From: an uncultured Sutterella sp.
Lineage (GTDB): Bacteria > Pseudomonadota > Gammaproteobacteria > Burkholderiales > Burkholderiaceae_F
Reading direction: 5' to 3'
Length of the DNA stretch: 21,781 nt
Assembly: GCA_900764215.1 (NCBI GenBank)
Contig: CAAFNI010000391.1
Location: 1-21,781, forward strand
In this document: positions 1 to 7,050 of the stretch, piece by piece
How the letters are laid out: each line of letters opens with the position of its first letter
Position numbering within the stretch: the stretch's first letter is position 1
Program-made: the position numbers and the translations under genes
Notes under the pieces: model-generated
What the model was told of the DNA's origin: nothing
What the model saw: the letters and a program-made list of their open reading frames with translations, nothing else
The model's database searches: none

Positions 1-114
1 CTGATGACCATAGAGAGGTGGTCCCACTCCTTCCCATTCCGAACAGGACAGTGAAACACCTTATCGCCGATGATAGTTGGTTGTATTTCCAGTGAAAGTA
101 GGACATCGTCAGGC
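1..114 (+). rRNA. rrf: 5S ribosomal RNA, lacking a few 5' bases
   Basis: This is the 5S rRNA at the end of an rRNA operon that lies mostly outside the window. The sequence shows the 5S landmarks in order: the start of helix I (CTGATGA), the segment around CCGAACAGGACAGTGAAAC, the CGCCGATGATAGT stretch, and a closing GAAAGTAGGACATCGTCAG that pairs back to the 5' end. The first one to three bases are probably cut off by the window edge. A Rho-independent terminator follows directly. The exact 3' end is uncertain by a few bases. Confidence 0.93.
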
Positions 115-122
115 TCACCATT

Positions 123-157
123 AAAAACCCCGGTTTCCGCAAGGAGCCGGGGTTTTT
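123..157 (+). terminator. Intrinsic terminator of the rRNA operon
   Basis: AAAAACCCCGG (123-133) pairs perfectly with CCGGGGTTTTT (147-157) around a 13-base loop, so a GC stem runs into a T tract. It lies nine bases after the 5S 3' end and ends the rRNA transcript. Confidence 0.9.
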
Positions 158-186
158 GTTGTTCGCTGAAAGCGGGTGCCATCCTG

Positions 187-210
187 AAAAAGAGGTCCGC
201 GCGGAGGACC
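187..210 (-). terminator. Probable terminator of the dehydrogenase gene
   Basis: Read on the minus strand, GGTCC pairs with GGACC around a seven-base loop and is followed by TCTTTTT. It lies 67 bases after the stop of the minus-strand dehydrogenase. A second, stronger hairpin with a poor T tract (238-256) precedes it, so termination may use both. Confidence 0.5.
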
Positions 211-237
211 CGCGAGCGGATCATGGTGCAGTCTGAA

Positions 238-256
238 AGGCGTGCCGAGCACGCCT
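238..256 (-). terminator. Hairpin after the dehydrogenase stop codon
   Basis: AGGCGTGC and GCACGCCT form a perfect 8-bp stem with a three-base loop, 21 bases past the stop of the minus-strand gene. Only TTT follows on the minus strand. On its own it is a weak terminator or a 3'-end stabilising hairpin. Confidence 0.4.
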
Positions 257-276
257 CACGGGTACGTAGGAGACCG

Positions 277-1341
277 TCAGATCACTTCCCAATGGTGGTG
301 TACGCCGGCGGCTTGGCAGACGTTCAGAATGGCCGCCATTTCGCCGTCGGAGATCTCTACGCCGTTGGCAAGCCTGTCGGCCATCCGAAGACGTTCAGGC
401 TCGCCCGGTGTGAGCACGGGATTGTTGACGGGGTCGGGTGCCGGGGAGCTCTTCACGTAGTCGACCATGGCGTCGAATTCAGCTTTCATCCAATCAAGGT
501 TGCCGAGCACGGAAGGATCGATCATGAAGGCCGTCATGTTGTTGACGATGCTGCCGTCCCTTTCATGTGCGGGTTGGATTGTCTCGCCGTGCGCGAGAAG
601 ACCTGCGAGAAGCTCACAGGCCATGGCCAGGCCGGAGCCCTTGTGCTTGGCGAAGGCCATCAGGGCACCCTTCTCGCCATCCTGCCACATCGGCGTCGGG
701 TCATTGGTGGGATGGCCTTCGACGTCAAGCACTACGGGCTCGTCGAACTTCTTGCCAGCCAGATAGGCGACGCGCGTCTTGCCCATCGCTACGATTGAGG
801 TGGCGAAGTCGAGAATGAAAGGACCGTGTGCATCAGTGCCTGGCATGGCCACACACATCGGGTTCGTGCCGAAGCGGGCCTTGGAGCCGTTGAAGGGGGC
901 AACGAGCGGGAAGAAGTGATTGACGTTCACGAAGTGAATGGAGACCATGCCGGCGGCGGCCGCCTGCTCGCCGTAGGTGCCGATGCGGCCGAGGTGGCAG
1001 CTGCGCCCGATCGTGTACATGCAGATGCCGTGCTTTCTGGCACGTTCGATGGCCATGTCGGTCGCTTCCCGGCCGATGCGCTGGCCGTACCCGCGACAGC
1101 CGTCAAGCTGCAACACGGGCCCCGTGTCCTTGATGACGGAGAGCGGAGCATTGGGGATGAGCTTGCCTTCATTGAGGTACTTGGCGTACATGGCTATCAT
1201 GCCGACGCCGTGGCTGTCGTGGCCTCGCAGGTTCGCACCGATCATGTGTTCGGCGACGACGCGGGCTTCATCTTCGCTGCTGCCGGTGGCTTCGAGGAAG
1301 TCGCGGGCAAGGCTCTCTAGTTTTGTTGCTGGGTAGCGCAT
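277..1341 (-). CDS. hcxB: Ldh2-family hydroxycarboxylate dehydrogenase (YbiC/HcxB-like)
   Basis: This is a 354-residue NAD(P)-dependent oxidoreductase of the malate/L-lactate dehydrogenase (Ldh2, PF02615) family, which oxidises 2-hydroxy acids or reduces 2-oxo acids in the cytoplasm. The protein shows GHDSHGVGMI near residue 55, a SCHLGRIGTYGEQ segment, the SIHFVNVNHFFPLVAPF stretch, FGTNPMCVAMP and LDFATSIVAMGKTRVA. From memory these line up closely with E. coli YbiC (HcxB), including in family-variable segments. The frame stays open to 1689, but the 116 extra residues have no family resemblance. The ATG at 1341 has AAGGAC just upstream and gives the usual family length, so I chose it. The gene stands alone between the rRNA operon and a structured leader region. 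The exact substrate cannot be read from sequence; the orthology to hcxB is an inference. Confidence 0.85.
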   Translation of the reverse strand: MRYPATKLESLARDFLEATGSSEDEARVVAEHMIGANLRGHDSHGVGMIAMYAKYLNEGKLIPNAPLSVIKDTGPVLQLDGCRGYGQRIGREATDMAIERARKHGICMYTIGRSCHLGRIGTYGEQAAAAGMVSIHFVNVNHFFPLVAPFNGSKARFGTNPMCVAMPGTDAHGPFILDFATSIVAMGKTRVAYLAGKKFDEPVVLDVEGHPTNDPTPMWQDGEKGALMAFAKHKGSGLAMACELLAGLLAHGETIQPAHERDGSIVNNMTAFMIDPSVLGNLDWMKAEFDAMVDYVKSSPAPDPVNNPVLTPGEPERLRMADRLANGVEISDGEMAAILNVCQAAGVHHHWEVI

Positions 1342-1497
1342 GGCTGCTGTCCTTTTGGTGAAAATGGTTTCGGAAAGCGTTCGATTTCGATCTTTACATT
1401 CTAGGATGCCCGAGCAGGCGCCGTCATCAGGCGCATGACCTAGTCGGCGAGGCGCTAGCCGAGAGCGTGGTGTGAGAACGAGGATGAAAGGGATCGC

Positions 1498-1544
1498 AAA
1501 AAAAGGGGGCCGCGGACGCACTAGCGCATCGACGCGGCCCAAGA
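1498..1544 (-). terminator. Strong minus-strand intrinsic terminator upstream of the dehydrogenase
   Basis: GGGCCGCG and CGCGGCCC form an 8-bp GC stem, extended inside by a wobble-containing stem around CTAG. On the minus strand it is followed by seven T residues (1504-1498). It lies 157 bases before the dehydrogenase start and at least 275 bases beyond the tRNA terminator, so it has no obvious gene to end. Confidence 0.75.
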
Positions 1545-1625
1545 TCGGGTTCCGCCAAGGCCACCTGTCTTGGCAGAACTCAGCCGGGGAGAAAAGACAG
1601 ACAGAAAGGTTCCTCTCCGCCGGGG
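1498..1625 (-). ncRNA. Candidate structured small RNA or attenuated leader
   Basis: Read on the minus strand, three hairpins follow one another. The first pairs CCGGCGGAGA (1614-1623) with TCTCCCCGG (1584-1592), with one bulged base. The second pairs GTTCTGCCAAG (1569-1579) with CTTGGCGGAAC (1549-1559), 11 bp with one G-U pair. The third is the intrinsic terminator at 1505-1544 with a seven-T tract to 1498. The tRNA terminator lies upstream, so a transcript ending here needs its own promoter or read-through. Either a stable small RNA or a premature-termination leader for the dehydrogenase would fit. I match it to no known RNA family. The 5' end given is only the outer edge of the first hairpin. 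Confidence 0.4.
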
Positions 1626-1819
1626 TGCCGCAGAAAACCCAATCCGCAGCGCCAGACCAAAAGATACATCCCGAACGGAGTCCTCTCAATGGGCAAAGTG
1701 CTTAGATGAGAAGGAAAATCAATAGATTCGTGATGAGCGCCAAGGCGGGCAGGCAAAAGTCCCTAGAGAATGCAAAGTAATGCGAAACTTCGTGACCGGA
1801 GCTCAACGGGAGATGAAGA

Positions 1820-1853
1820 AAAAGCGGCGCTTTCTTGCGAAAGCGCCGCTTTT
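1820..1853 (-). terminator. Terminator of the tRNA-Asn pair
   Basis: AAAAGCGGCGCTTTC (1820-1834) pairs perfectly with GAAAGCGCCGCTTTT (1839-1853) around a four-base loop. On the minus strand a T-rich tract follows the stem. It starts eight bases past the CCA end of the second transcribed tRNA. Confidence 0.85.
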
Positions 1854-1860
1854 AAATTCG

Positions 1861-1936
1861 TGGCTCCCCGAGCTGGGCTCGAACCAGCGACCTGCGGATT
1901 AACAGTCCGTCGCTCTACCGACTGAGCTATCGGGGA
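1861..1936 (-). tRNA. tRNA-Asn (anticodon GUU)
   Basis: The 76-base minus-strand sequence folds as a tRNA: acceptor TCCCCGA/TCGGGGA, D arm with AGCTCAGTCGGTAGAGC, anticodon loop CTGTTAA with GTT, T arm GGTTCGAGCC, and an encoded CCA at 1861-1863. It is identical to the copy at 1978-2053 and is the second gene of a tandem pair. Confidence 0.96.
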
Positions 1937-1956
1937 GTACTTTAATTGGCCGGTAA

Positions 1957-1976
1957 GTCGGATTGGCCAATCTGAC
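1957..1976. repeat. Palindrome in the tRNA spacer
   Basis: A 20-base near-perfect palindrome, GTC(G/A)GATTGG|CCAATC(T/C)GAC, lies one base after the CCA end of the first transcribed tRNA. In RNA the single non-complementary position can form a G-U pair on one strand. GGCCAA (1965-1970) could instead pair with TTGGCC at 1946-1951. It may be a processing signal or the remains of a terminator between the tRNAs. Confidence 0.6.
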
Positions 1977-1977
1977 T

Positions 1978-2053
1978 TGGCTCCCCGAGCTGGGCTCGAA
2001 CCAGCGACCTGCGGATTAACAGTCCGTCGCTCTACCGACTGAGCTATCGGGGA
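1978..2053 (-). tRNA. tRNA-Asn (anticodon GUU), first of tandem pair
   Basis: This is an exact copy of the tRNA-Asn at 1861-1936, with the same GTT anticodon and encoded CCA. It is transcribed first, from a promoter at 2067-2096. The two copies are 41 bases apart and are probably cut from a common precursor. Confidence 0.96.
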
Positions 2054-2066
2054 ATCAAGGACACAA

Positions 2067-2096
2067 AGTATATCGGAAGTTTTTTGGTTTTGGCAA
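2067..2096 (-). promoter_or_regulatory. Sigma-70 promoter of the tRNA-Asn pair
   Basis: On the minus strand TTGCCA (2096-2091) and TATACT (2072-2067) are separated by 18 bases. Transcription would start about 7 bases before the first tRNA. Both boxes are close to consensus. Confidence 0.75.
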
Positions 2097-2151
2097 GGGA
2101 TTTTATGGAAAATACCATAAATACGGTATACTATGTGCTGTCGTTGTCCCT

Positions 2152-3348
2152 TTATCTTACTCCTGCAAGCGCTTCGGCGACGTATGTTACATTTTCGGTG
2201 TTAAGTCCGGCGATGCAGATGCGTCCGTTCGCTACACCGTAGACGCCGTACTTTTCGCGCAATGCAAGCATTTGCTCTGCGTTGAGGCCCGTGAACGAGA
2301 ACATGCCAGCTTGGCGCACGGCGAAGGAGAGGTCGGCGCCGAGGGCTTCGCCGGCAGCCGTCAGGCTCTCGCGCATGGAGCGGATGCGGGTGCGCATGCC
2401 GGTAACTTCCTCTTCCCAGGAGGCGCGGAGCTCTTCGTCGTTGAGGACCTCATTGACAATGGCCGCACCGTGCGTCGCGGGGTTGGAGTATTCAGCACGG
2501 ACGATGGCCTTGATGATTGAGGTGACCACCTTTGCTTCGCCGGCATTGGGCGTGACGATGTGAAGGCCGCCGGCTCGTTCGCCGTAAAGGCCGAAGTTTT
2601 TAGAGCACGACGACGAGACGAGGAAGGAGATGCCGGCGGCGCAAAGGGCGCGGACGGCGGCGGCATCCTCGTCAAGCCCGGAGCCGAAACCCTGATAGGC
2701 GATGTCGAGGAAGGGGAGAAGGTCGCGCTCCTGCACGATTTTAGTGACCTCTGCCCATTGTTCGCCATTGAGGTCATAGCCCGTCGGATTGTGGCAGCAG
2801 GCGTGCAGAAGCACCACCGTACCGGCATCCAGCCCTTTAAGGCAGGCCTTCATGGCTTCGAAGTCGACGCCGTTCTTGTCCTTGTTGAGGTAGGGATAGC
2901 GGTCGACCTTGAGACCTGCATGTTCGAAGAGGGTGATGTGGTTCCCCCAGGTGGGATTGGAGACGACGGCCTTCGTCAAGCCGAGGTATTCGTGCGCAAA
3001 AACGGCTCCGAGACGAAGCGCACCAGTGCCGCCGAGGGACTGGATGGTGGCGATGCGCCCTGAGAGAACGGCTTCGCTGGCCGCGCCGAAGACGAGCTTC
3101 TGGATGGCGGCGCAATAGCCGGGCATGCCGGACATGGGAATGTAGCCGTGCGGGGCGCCGCGCTCGGCGAGGCGTTGTTCGGCCGCGCCGACGGCCTTCA
3201 TGAGCGGCAGAGCGCCTTCATTGTTTAGGTAGACGCCGACGCCGAGGTTGACTTTCGTCTCGCGCGGGTCGTTCTTGTAGAGTTCGACAAGGCCGAGGAT
3301 GGGATCGTCGGGACGGGGTTCGAGGGGAGCAAAGTATTGGCGAGTCAT
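2152..3348 (-). CDS. tyrB: Aromatic amino acid / aspartate aminotransferase
   Basis: This is a 398-residue class I PLP-dependent aminotransferase of the AspC/TyrB branch, which moves amino groups between aromatic amino acids or aspartate and 2-oxoglutarate. Family features visible are NLGVGVYLNNEG near the N terminus, SNPTWGNH, the HACCHNPTGYD loop, DIAYQGFGSGLDED, and SCSKNFGLYGERAG with the PLP lysine near residue 250. The frame is open to 3462, but the ATG at 3348 (MTRQYFAPLEP) gives the family length and the usual N terminus. Neither start has a good Shine-Dalgarno. A TATAGT about 35 bases before 3348 would place transcription start inside the longer version. The gene is divergent from uvrB, a common Burkholderiales arrangement. 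I cannot tell tyrosine from aspartate preference by eye. Confidence 0.9.
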   Translation of the reverse strand: MTRQYFAPLEPRPDDPILGLVELYKNDPRETKVNLGVGVYLNNEGALPLMKAVGAAEQRLAERGAPHGYIPMSGMPGYCAAIQKLVFGAASEAVLSGRIATIQSLGGTGALRLGAVFAHEYLGLTKAVVSNPTWGNHITLFEHAGLKVDRYPYLNKDKNGVDFEAMKACLKGLDAGTVVLLHACCHNPTGYDLNGEQWAEVTKIVQERDLLPFLDIAYQGFGSGLDEDAAAVRALCAAGISFLVSSSCSKNFGLYGERAGGLHIVTPNAGEAKVVTSIIKAIVRAEYSNPATHGAAIVNEVLNDEELRASWEEEVTGMRTRIRSMRESLTAAGEALGADLSFAVRQAGMFSFTGLNAEQMLALREKYGVYGVANGRICIAGLNTENVTYVAEALAGVR

Positions 3349-3526
3349 TTTGAAGGTGCCCGTGTTGAAAAAGAGGTGGCTTTCACTATAACCAACCGAA
3401 AAGGCTTGTGCTGCATCGAACGGCTGCTCTTTGCGAGTCTTTCGAGATTTGTCAGACGCCATAAGGAGTATGCGTTACTGCGGGATCTCTCTAAAACGGC
3501 ATAAAATCGTCAAGCTCCCCCTTTTA

Positions 3527-3540
3527 CTGACATTGGTCAG
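3527..3540. promoter_or_regulatory. Inverted repeat before uvrB, possible operator
   Basis: CTGAC (3527-3531) and GTCAG (3536-3540) are inverted around ATTG, 21 bases before the preferred uvrB start. The canonical LexA box is CTG-N10-CAG; here the spacing is CTG-N8-CAG. It may be an operator, but it is not a clean SOS box. Confidence 0.3.
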
Positions 3541-3561
3541 ATGCTTGAACGAGGTTCGCCC

Positions 3562-5598
3562 GTGGCTCAGATCGTCCGCTATCCCGATTCGCCCTTCATC
3601 CTTCATCAGCCCTTTCCGCCCGCGGGCGACCAGCCCAAGGCCATCGAAGCACTGTCCGAAGGACTCAAGGACGGCGTCATGTTTCAAACGCTTCTCGGTG
3701 TGACCGGATCGGGAAAGACCTACACGATGGCGAACGTCATCGCGCGTTTGGGGGTGCCGGCACTCATCATGGCGCCCAACAAAACGCTCGCCGCCCAGAC
3801 CTATGCGGAGATGCGGGACTTTTTTCCCGAAAATGCCGTCGAGTACTTCGTCTCCTACTACGACTTCTATCAGCCCGAGGCCTACGTGCCGGCGCGCGAC
3901 CTCTTCATCGAGAAGGATGCGGCCGTTAACGAACACATCGAACAGATGCGTCTCGCCGCTACCAAGTCCATTCTTGAGCGCCGGGACACGATCATCGTCG
4001 CAACCGTCTCGGCGATCTACGGCATCGGCAAGCCCGAGAGCTATACGGAGATGAGGCTCATTCTCCGCGAAGGCGACAGAAAGGACCAGCGACGCCTCAT
4101 CACGCAACTCGTCAAGATGCAGTACCGCCGAACCGATACGGACTTCGTGCGAGGCACCTTCCGAGTTCGCGGCGACACGATCGACGTCTTTCCGGCTGAA
4201 CATGCCGAGAGCGCGGTGCGCATAGAACTTTTCGATGACGAAGTTGAGGGCGTACGCCTCTTTGATCCGCTCACGGGTCGCATTGAGCAGAAGGTGCCTC
4301 GCTTCGTCGTCTATCCGGCAAGCCATTACGTCACGCCTCGCGAGGAGGTCGTGCGAGCCATGGCGGGCATCCGAGCCGAGCTCAAGGACCGTCTGGCCGA
4401 GCTCTATGCGGACGGACGCATCGTTGAGGCGCAGCGCCTGCAGCAGCGTACGATGTTTGATCTTGAAATGCTCGATCAGGTGGGCTTCTGCAAGGGCATT
4501 GAAAACTATTCGCGCCATCTCACGGGGCTTGCGCCGGGTGAAGCGCCGCCCTGCCTCATAGATTATCTCCCGTCCGACAGCATCATGTTCTTCGACGAAA
4601 GCCACGTGATGATGGGACAGTTGGGCGGCATGTACCGCGGAGACCGCGCGCGCAAGGAGACGCTAGTCAACTACGGCTTTCGCCTGCCTTCAGCACTTGA
4701 CAACCGGCCTCTGCGATTTGATGAGTTCGAACGCAAGATGCGTCGCAGCATCTTTGTCTCCGCTACGCCGGCCGATTACGAACTCCAGAAGAGTTCGGAT
4801 GAGGTGGTCGAGCAGGTTGTGCGGCCCACGGGGCTCGTCGACCCGGAGGTCGAAGTGCGCCCTGCCGTCAGCCAGGTCGACGACCTGCTCTCCGAGATCA
4901 CCGTCACGGTGAAGAAGATGGAACGCGTGCTAGTGACGACGCTCACGAAAAGAATGGCGGAGGATCTCACGGATTTTCTCTCCGAACACGGCGTACGCGT
5001 AAGATATCTCCATTCCGACATCGATACCGTTGAGCGCGTTGAGATCATCCGGGATCTGCGTGCGGGAAAATTCGACGTGCTCGTTGGCATCAATCTGCTC
5101 CGTGAAGGGCTCGACATTCCAGAAGTGTCGCTCGTAGCCATTCTTGACTCCGACAAGGAGGGATTCCTGCGCAGCGAACGCTCGCTGATTCAGACGATCG
5201 GCCGAGCCGCCCGAAATCTCAACGGCCGGGCCATTCTTTACGCAGACCGCATGACGGACTCGATGACGCGTGCGCTCGCCGAGACGGAACGTCGACGCGT
5301 GAAGCAGCTTGCCTACAACGCCGAGCACGGTATCGTGCCGCGGGGCGTCAAAAAAGAGATTCGAGACATCATCGACGGCGTCTACCGCGGTCCAGACGTT
5401 GCGAAGCCGGACTCGGGGCGCGGCGAGGAGACCGATTACGGCGCGCTCGATGAAAAGAGCCTCAGCGCAAAGCTCAAGGAGCTCGAAGCCCGCATGTTGG
5501 ACTTCGCGCGCAACCTCGACTTCGAGAAGGCCGCTCAGGTGCGAGAGGAAATCAAGCGTCTTCGAGAGGGAGCTTTCGGCGCTTCGGCCGCCGACTGA
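3562..5598 (+). CDS. uvrB: Excinuclease ABC subunit UvrB
   Basis: UvrB is the DNA damage-verification helicase of nucleotide excision repair; it is loaded by UvrA and recruits UvrC. The 678-residue protein has the Walker A GVTGSGKT at residues 46-53, the beta-hairpin region YYDFYQPEAYVP, DESHVM, helicase motifs around LVTTLTKRMAEDL and GINLLREGLDIPEVSL, QTIGRAARN, and a C-terminal UVR domain (KLKELEARMLDFARNLDFEKAAQVREEIKRL region). I chose the GTG at 3562 because GAGG lies seven bases before it. An in-frame ATG at 3541 adds seven residues but has no Shine-Dalgarno. Length matches the family (about 670-680). The gene is followed by a hairpin and a phosphatase gene, as in other Burkholderiales. 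Confidence 0.97.
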   Translation: MAQIVRYPDSPFILHQPFPPAGDQPKAIEALSEGLKDGVMFQTLLGVTGSGKTYTMANVIARLGVPALIMAPNKTLAAQTYAEMRDFFPENAVEYFVSYYDFYQPEAYVPARDLFIEKDAAVNEHIEQMRLAATKSILERRDTIIVATVSAIYGIGKPESYTEMRLILREGDRKDQRRLITQLVKMQYRRTDTDFVRGTFRVRGDTIDVFPAEHAESAVRIELFDDEVEGVRLFDPLTGRIEQKVPRFVVYPASHYVTPREEVVRAMAGIRAELKDRLAELYADGRIVEAQRLQQRTMFDLEMLDQVGFCKGIENYSRHLTGLAPGEAPPCLIDYLPSDSIMFFDESHVMMGQLGGMYRGDRARKETLVNYGFRLPSALDNRPLRFDEFERKMRRSIFVSATPADYELQKSSDEVVEQVVRPTGLVDPEVEVRPAVSQVDDLLSEITVTVKKMERVLVTTLTKRMAEDLTDFLSEHGVRVRYLHSDIDTVERVEIIRDLRAGKFDVLVGINLLREGLDIPEVSLVAILDSDKEGFLRSERSLIQTIGRAARNLNGRAILYADRMTDSMTRALAETERRRVKQLAYNAEHGIVPRGVKKEIRDIIDGVYRGPDVAKPDSGRGEETDYGALDEKSLSAKLKELEARMLDFARNLDFEKAAQVREEIKRLREGAFGASAAD

Positions 5599-5631
5599 CG
5601 CGAAGGCTTTTTGGCAAATTTTGTTCAGGCT

Positions 5632-5668
5632 CCCGACGCCTCTGCGGCAATTGCGGCGAGGTGTCGGG
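5632..5668 (+). terminator. Hairpin after uvrB
   Basis: CCCGACGCCTC (5632-5642) pairs with GAGGTGTCGGG (5658-5668), 11 bp with one G-U pair. No T tract follows, so it is a poor intrinsic terminator; it may stabilise the uvrB mRNA 3' end. A TTGACA follows at 5674-5679 but has no good -10 at the right distance. Confidence 0.4.
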
Positions 5669-5782
5669 TGAAATTGACACTAGGCAGAACACGGCTTCTG
5701 CAGTAGCATATGCACGTTGGTTTGGAAAAGAGGCCTCTCCGGCATCCGGACGGGGTCCAGCAGAATTTCGGAAAACGAGAAA

Positions 5783-6298
5783 GTGATTAATGTTCTTTTT
5801 GTGTGCACGGGCAACATCTGCCGCAGTCCGACCGCAGAAGCGATCTTCCGCAAAAAGGTTGCGGAGCTCAAGCTTGATGATGTCATTGCTTCGGACAGCG
5901 CAGCCACAAGCGGACATCATGTCGGAGAGCCGCCCGACGTGAGGGCACAGCTTGCCTGCCGCAAGCGAGGCCTCGACATCAAGGAGCACCGTGCGCGCGA
6001 GATCACGCCCGAGGACTTCGCAAAGTTCGATCTCATCCTCGTGATGGACTGGGAGAATCTCACCGATCTGCAACACCGCTCGCCTGCACAGTACAAGCAC
6101 AAGATCCATTTGCTGATGCGATACGCCAACGACTACGATGCCGCCGTAGTGCCGGACCCCTACTACGGCCTCAACGAAGGCTTCAATCAAGTGCTTGACT
6201 ACTGCACCGATGCCTGCACCGGACTTCTCGAAACGATCGAGCGCAAGGCCCGCATGATGCAGAAGACTCTTCAGGCTTCCCAAGCAGCCGTCGGCTGA
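5783..6298 (+). CDS. Low-molecular-weight protein tyrosine phosphatase
   Basis: This 171-residue cytoplasmic phosphatase removes phosphate from tyrosine (or arginine) residues by a cysteinyl-phosphate mechanism. The N terminus reads INVLFVCTGNICRSPTAEA, giving the CX5R loop with catalytic Cys8 and Arg14. The general-acid motif DPYYG follows near residue 130. The frame is open upstream to a TTG at 5717, but the GTG at 5783 gives the typical family start, a few residues before the P-loop strand. No strong Shine-Dalgarno is visible for either start. The gene lies between uvrB and iscR, a conserved Burkholderiales order, and ends just before a terminator. It lacks the BY-kinase/Wzz neighbours seen in exopolysaccharide operons, so a general rather than capsule-linked role is likely. 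Confidence 0.92.
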   Translation: MINVLFVCTGNICRSPTAEAIFRKKVAELKLDDVIASDSAATSGHHVGEPPDVRAQLACRKRGLDIKEHRAREITPEDFAKFDLILVMDWENLTDLQHRSPAQYKHKIHLLMRYANDYDAAVVPDPYYGLNEGFNQVLDYCTDACTGLLETIERKARMMQKTLQASQAAVG

Positions 6299-6319
6299 TC
6301 CAAGGCTTTCAATCCGAAG

Positions 6320-6344
6320 AAAAGCCCGCTTTGGCGGGCTTTTT
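6320..6344 (+). terminator. Terminator after the phosphatase gene
   Basis: AAAAGCCCGC (6320-6329) and GCGGGCTTTT (6334-6343) form a perfect stem with a four-base loop and a T tract. It separates the phosphatase from the isc operon. Confidence 0.88.
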
Positions 6345-6391
6345 GCATGCTTTCCGCGTGTAAGTTTTGCCGCTCTTTTTGCGCAGACTCA

Positions 6392-6416
6392 ATAATTGAC
6401 TTGATTAGTCGGGTAT
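6392..6416 (+). promoter_or_regulatory. Type 1 IscR operator
   Basis: The 25 bases read ATAATTGACT-TGATT-AGTCGGGTAT. They match the known type 1 IscR consensus (ATA-N3-GACT-N4-5-AGTC-N3-TAT) at nearly every conserved position. The site covers the -35 box of the isc promoter, so [2Fe-2S]-IscR would repress the operon when clusters are plentiful, as in E. coli. Confidence 0.85.
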
Positions 6417-6429
6417 TCTCCGCTAATAT
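6401..6429 (+). promoter_or_regulatory. Sigma-70 promoter of the isc operon
   Basis: TTGATT (6401-6406) and TAATAT (6424-6429) are 17 bases apart. Transcription should start near 6436, giving a leader of about 68 bases before iscR. The -35 lies inside the IscR operator. Confidence 0.8.
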
Positions 6430-6446
6430 CCGACCAACTTGGTCGG
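6430..6446. repeat. Perfect palindrome at the isc transcription start
   Basis: CCGACCAA (6430-6437) and TTGGTCGG (6439-6446) are perfect inverted arms around one base, immediately after the -10 box. It does not resemble IscR type 1 or type 2 motifs. It could bind a second regulator or form the mRNA's first hairpin. Confidence 0.6.
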
Positions 6447-6503
6447 GATTTGGTCTTTGTCCTGTTGTCCCGTCATTCAACCCCGTCAAATTGGAGCTGC
6501 ATT

Positions 6504-6962
6504 TTGAAGCTGACGACCAAAGGACGATTTGCCGTCACGGCCATGGTGGATCTGGCCCTGCATGAAGAGGAGGCCCCTATCTCCCTTACGCAGATTTCCG
6601 AACGCCAGCAGATCTCCGTGGCTTATCTCGAGCAGATCTTCTGCAAGCTTCGCCGCGCAGGACTCGTTGCGAGCGTGCGCGGACCTGGCGGTGGATATCG
6701 TCTCGGAGCTGCACCATGCGACATAACCGTCGCCGCGATCATCGAGGCGATGGACGAGGACATTGATGCCACGCAGTGCCGCGGCGACGGAAGCTGCCTC
6801 GGTGGCGCCGCCTGCCTCACGCATCATTTGTGGGAAGATCTCAACCGAACCACGAAGAAATTTCTGGAGGGCGTGACGCTCGCCGGCATGGTGCAGGCCC
6901 ATGAAGCCCGCCACGGCAAGCAGGTCGTGTCCGCCGTCATCCCGGTGCGAAAGCACGCCTAA
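6504..6962 (+). CDS. iscR: Fe-S cluster-sensing regulator IscR
   Basis: IscR is the Rrf2-family [2Fe-2S] regulator that represses the isc operon and adjusts Fe-S assembly to demand. The 152-residue protein begins MKLTTKGRFAVTAMVDLAL, followed by the winged helix (ISERQQISVAYLEQIFCKLRRAGLV) and the wing RGPGGGYRL. The ligands Cys92, Cys98, Cys104 and His107 are all present with the E. coli numbering and C-X5-C-X5-C spacing. The start is a TTG at 6504 with GGAG eight bases upstream. The frame could run from 6450, but those residues are not family-like. A matching operator covers the promoter, which supports autoregulation. It is the first gene of the isc operon. Confidence 0.96.
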   Translation: MKLTTKGRFAVTAMVDLALHEEEAPISLTQISERQQISVAYLEQIFCKLRRAGLVASVRGPGGGYRLGAAPCDITVAAIIEAMDEDIDATQCRGDGSCLGGAACLTHHLWEDLNRTTKKFLEGVTLAGMVQAHEARHGKQVVSAVIPVRKHA

Positions 6963-7050
6963 GGACGTCGCCTCAGCGCCAAAGAAAAGAGCCCCCTCTA
7001 AACACCCAAGCATCGCCGGCACCGACGATCCGTTTCAAAAAGGATTCATG

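Larger units (their letters stand above)
1342..1819. other. Intergenic region without a supported protein gene
   Basis: About 480 bases separate the dehydrogenase start from the tRNA terminator. Open frames here have no recognisable protein character. The region holds three minus-strand hairpins between 1498 and 1625 and a weak possible minus-strand promoter for the dehydrogenase (TGACGG at 1421-1426 and TAGAAT at 1398-1403, spaced by 17). I find no clear promoter for the structured part, although TTGATT and similar boxes occur around 1720-1730. Confidence 0.5.

Noticed and set aside
1342..1689. N-terminal extension of the dehydrogenase frame
   Set aside because: The 116 extra residues have no family match and would translate the terminator and hairpin region. 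The ATG at 1341 has a ribosome-binding site and gives the expected length.
1861..2053. Integrated element at the tRNA-Asn pair
   Set aside because: tRNA genes are common attachment sites, but no integrase, flanking repeat of a tRNA end outside the tandem copies, or composition change is visible.
3475..4605. 376-residue open frame antisense to uvrB
   Set aside because: A shadow of uvrB with no recognisable domain or ribosome-binding site.
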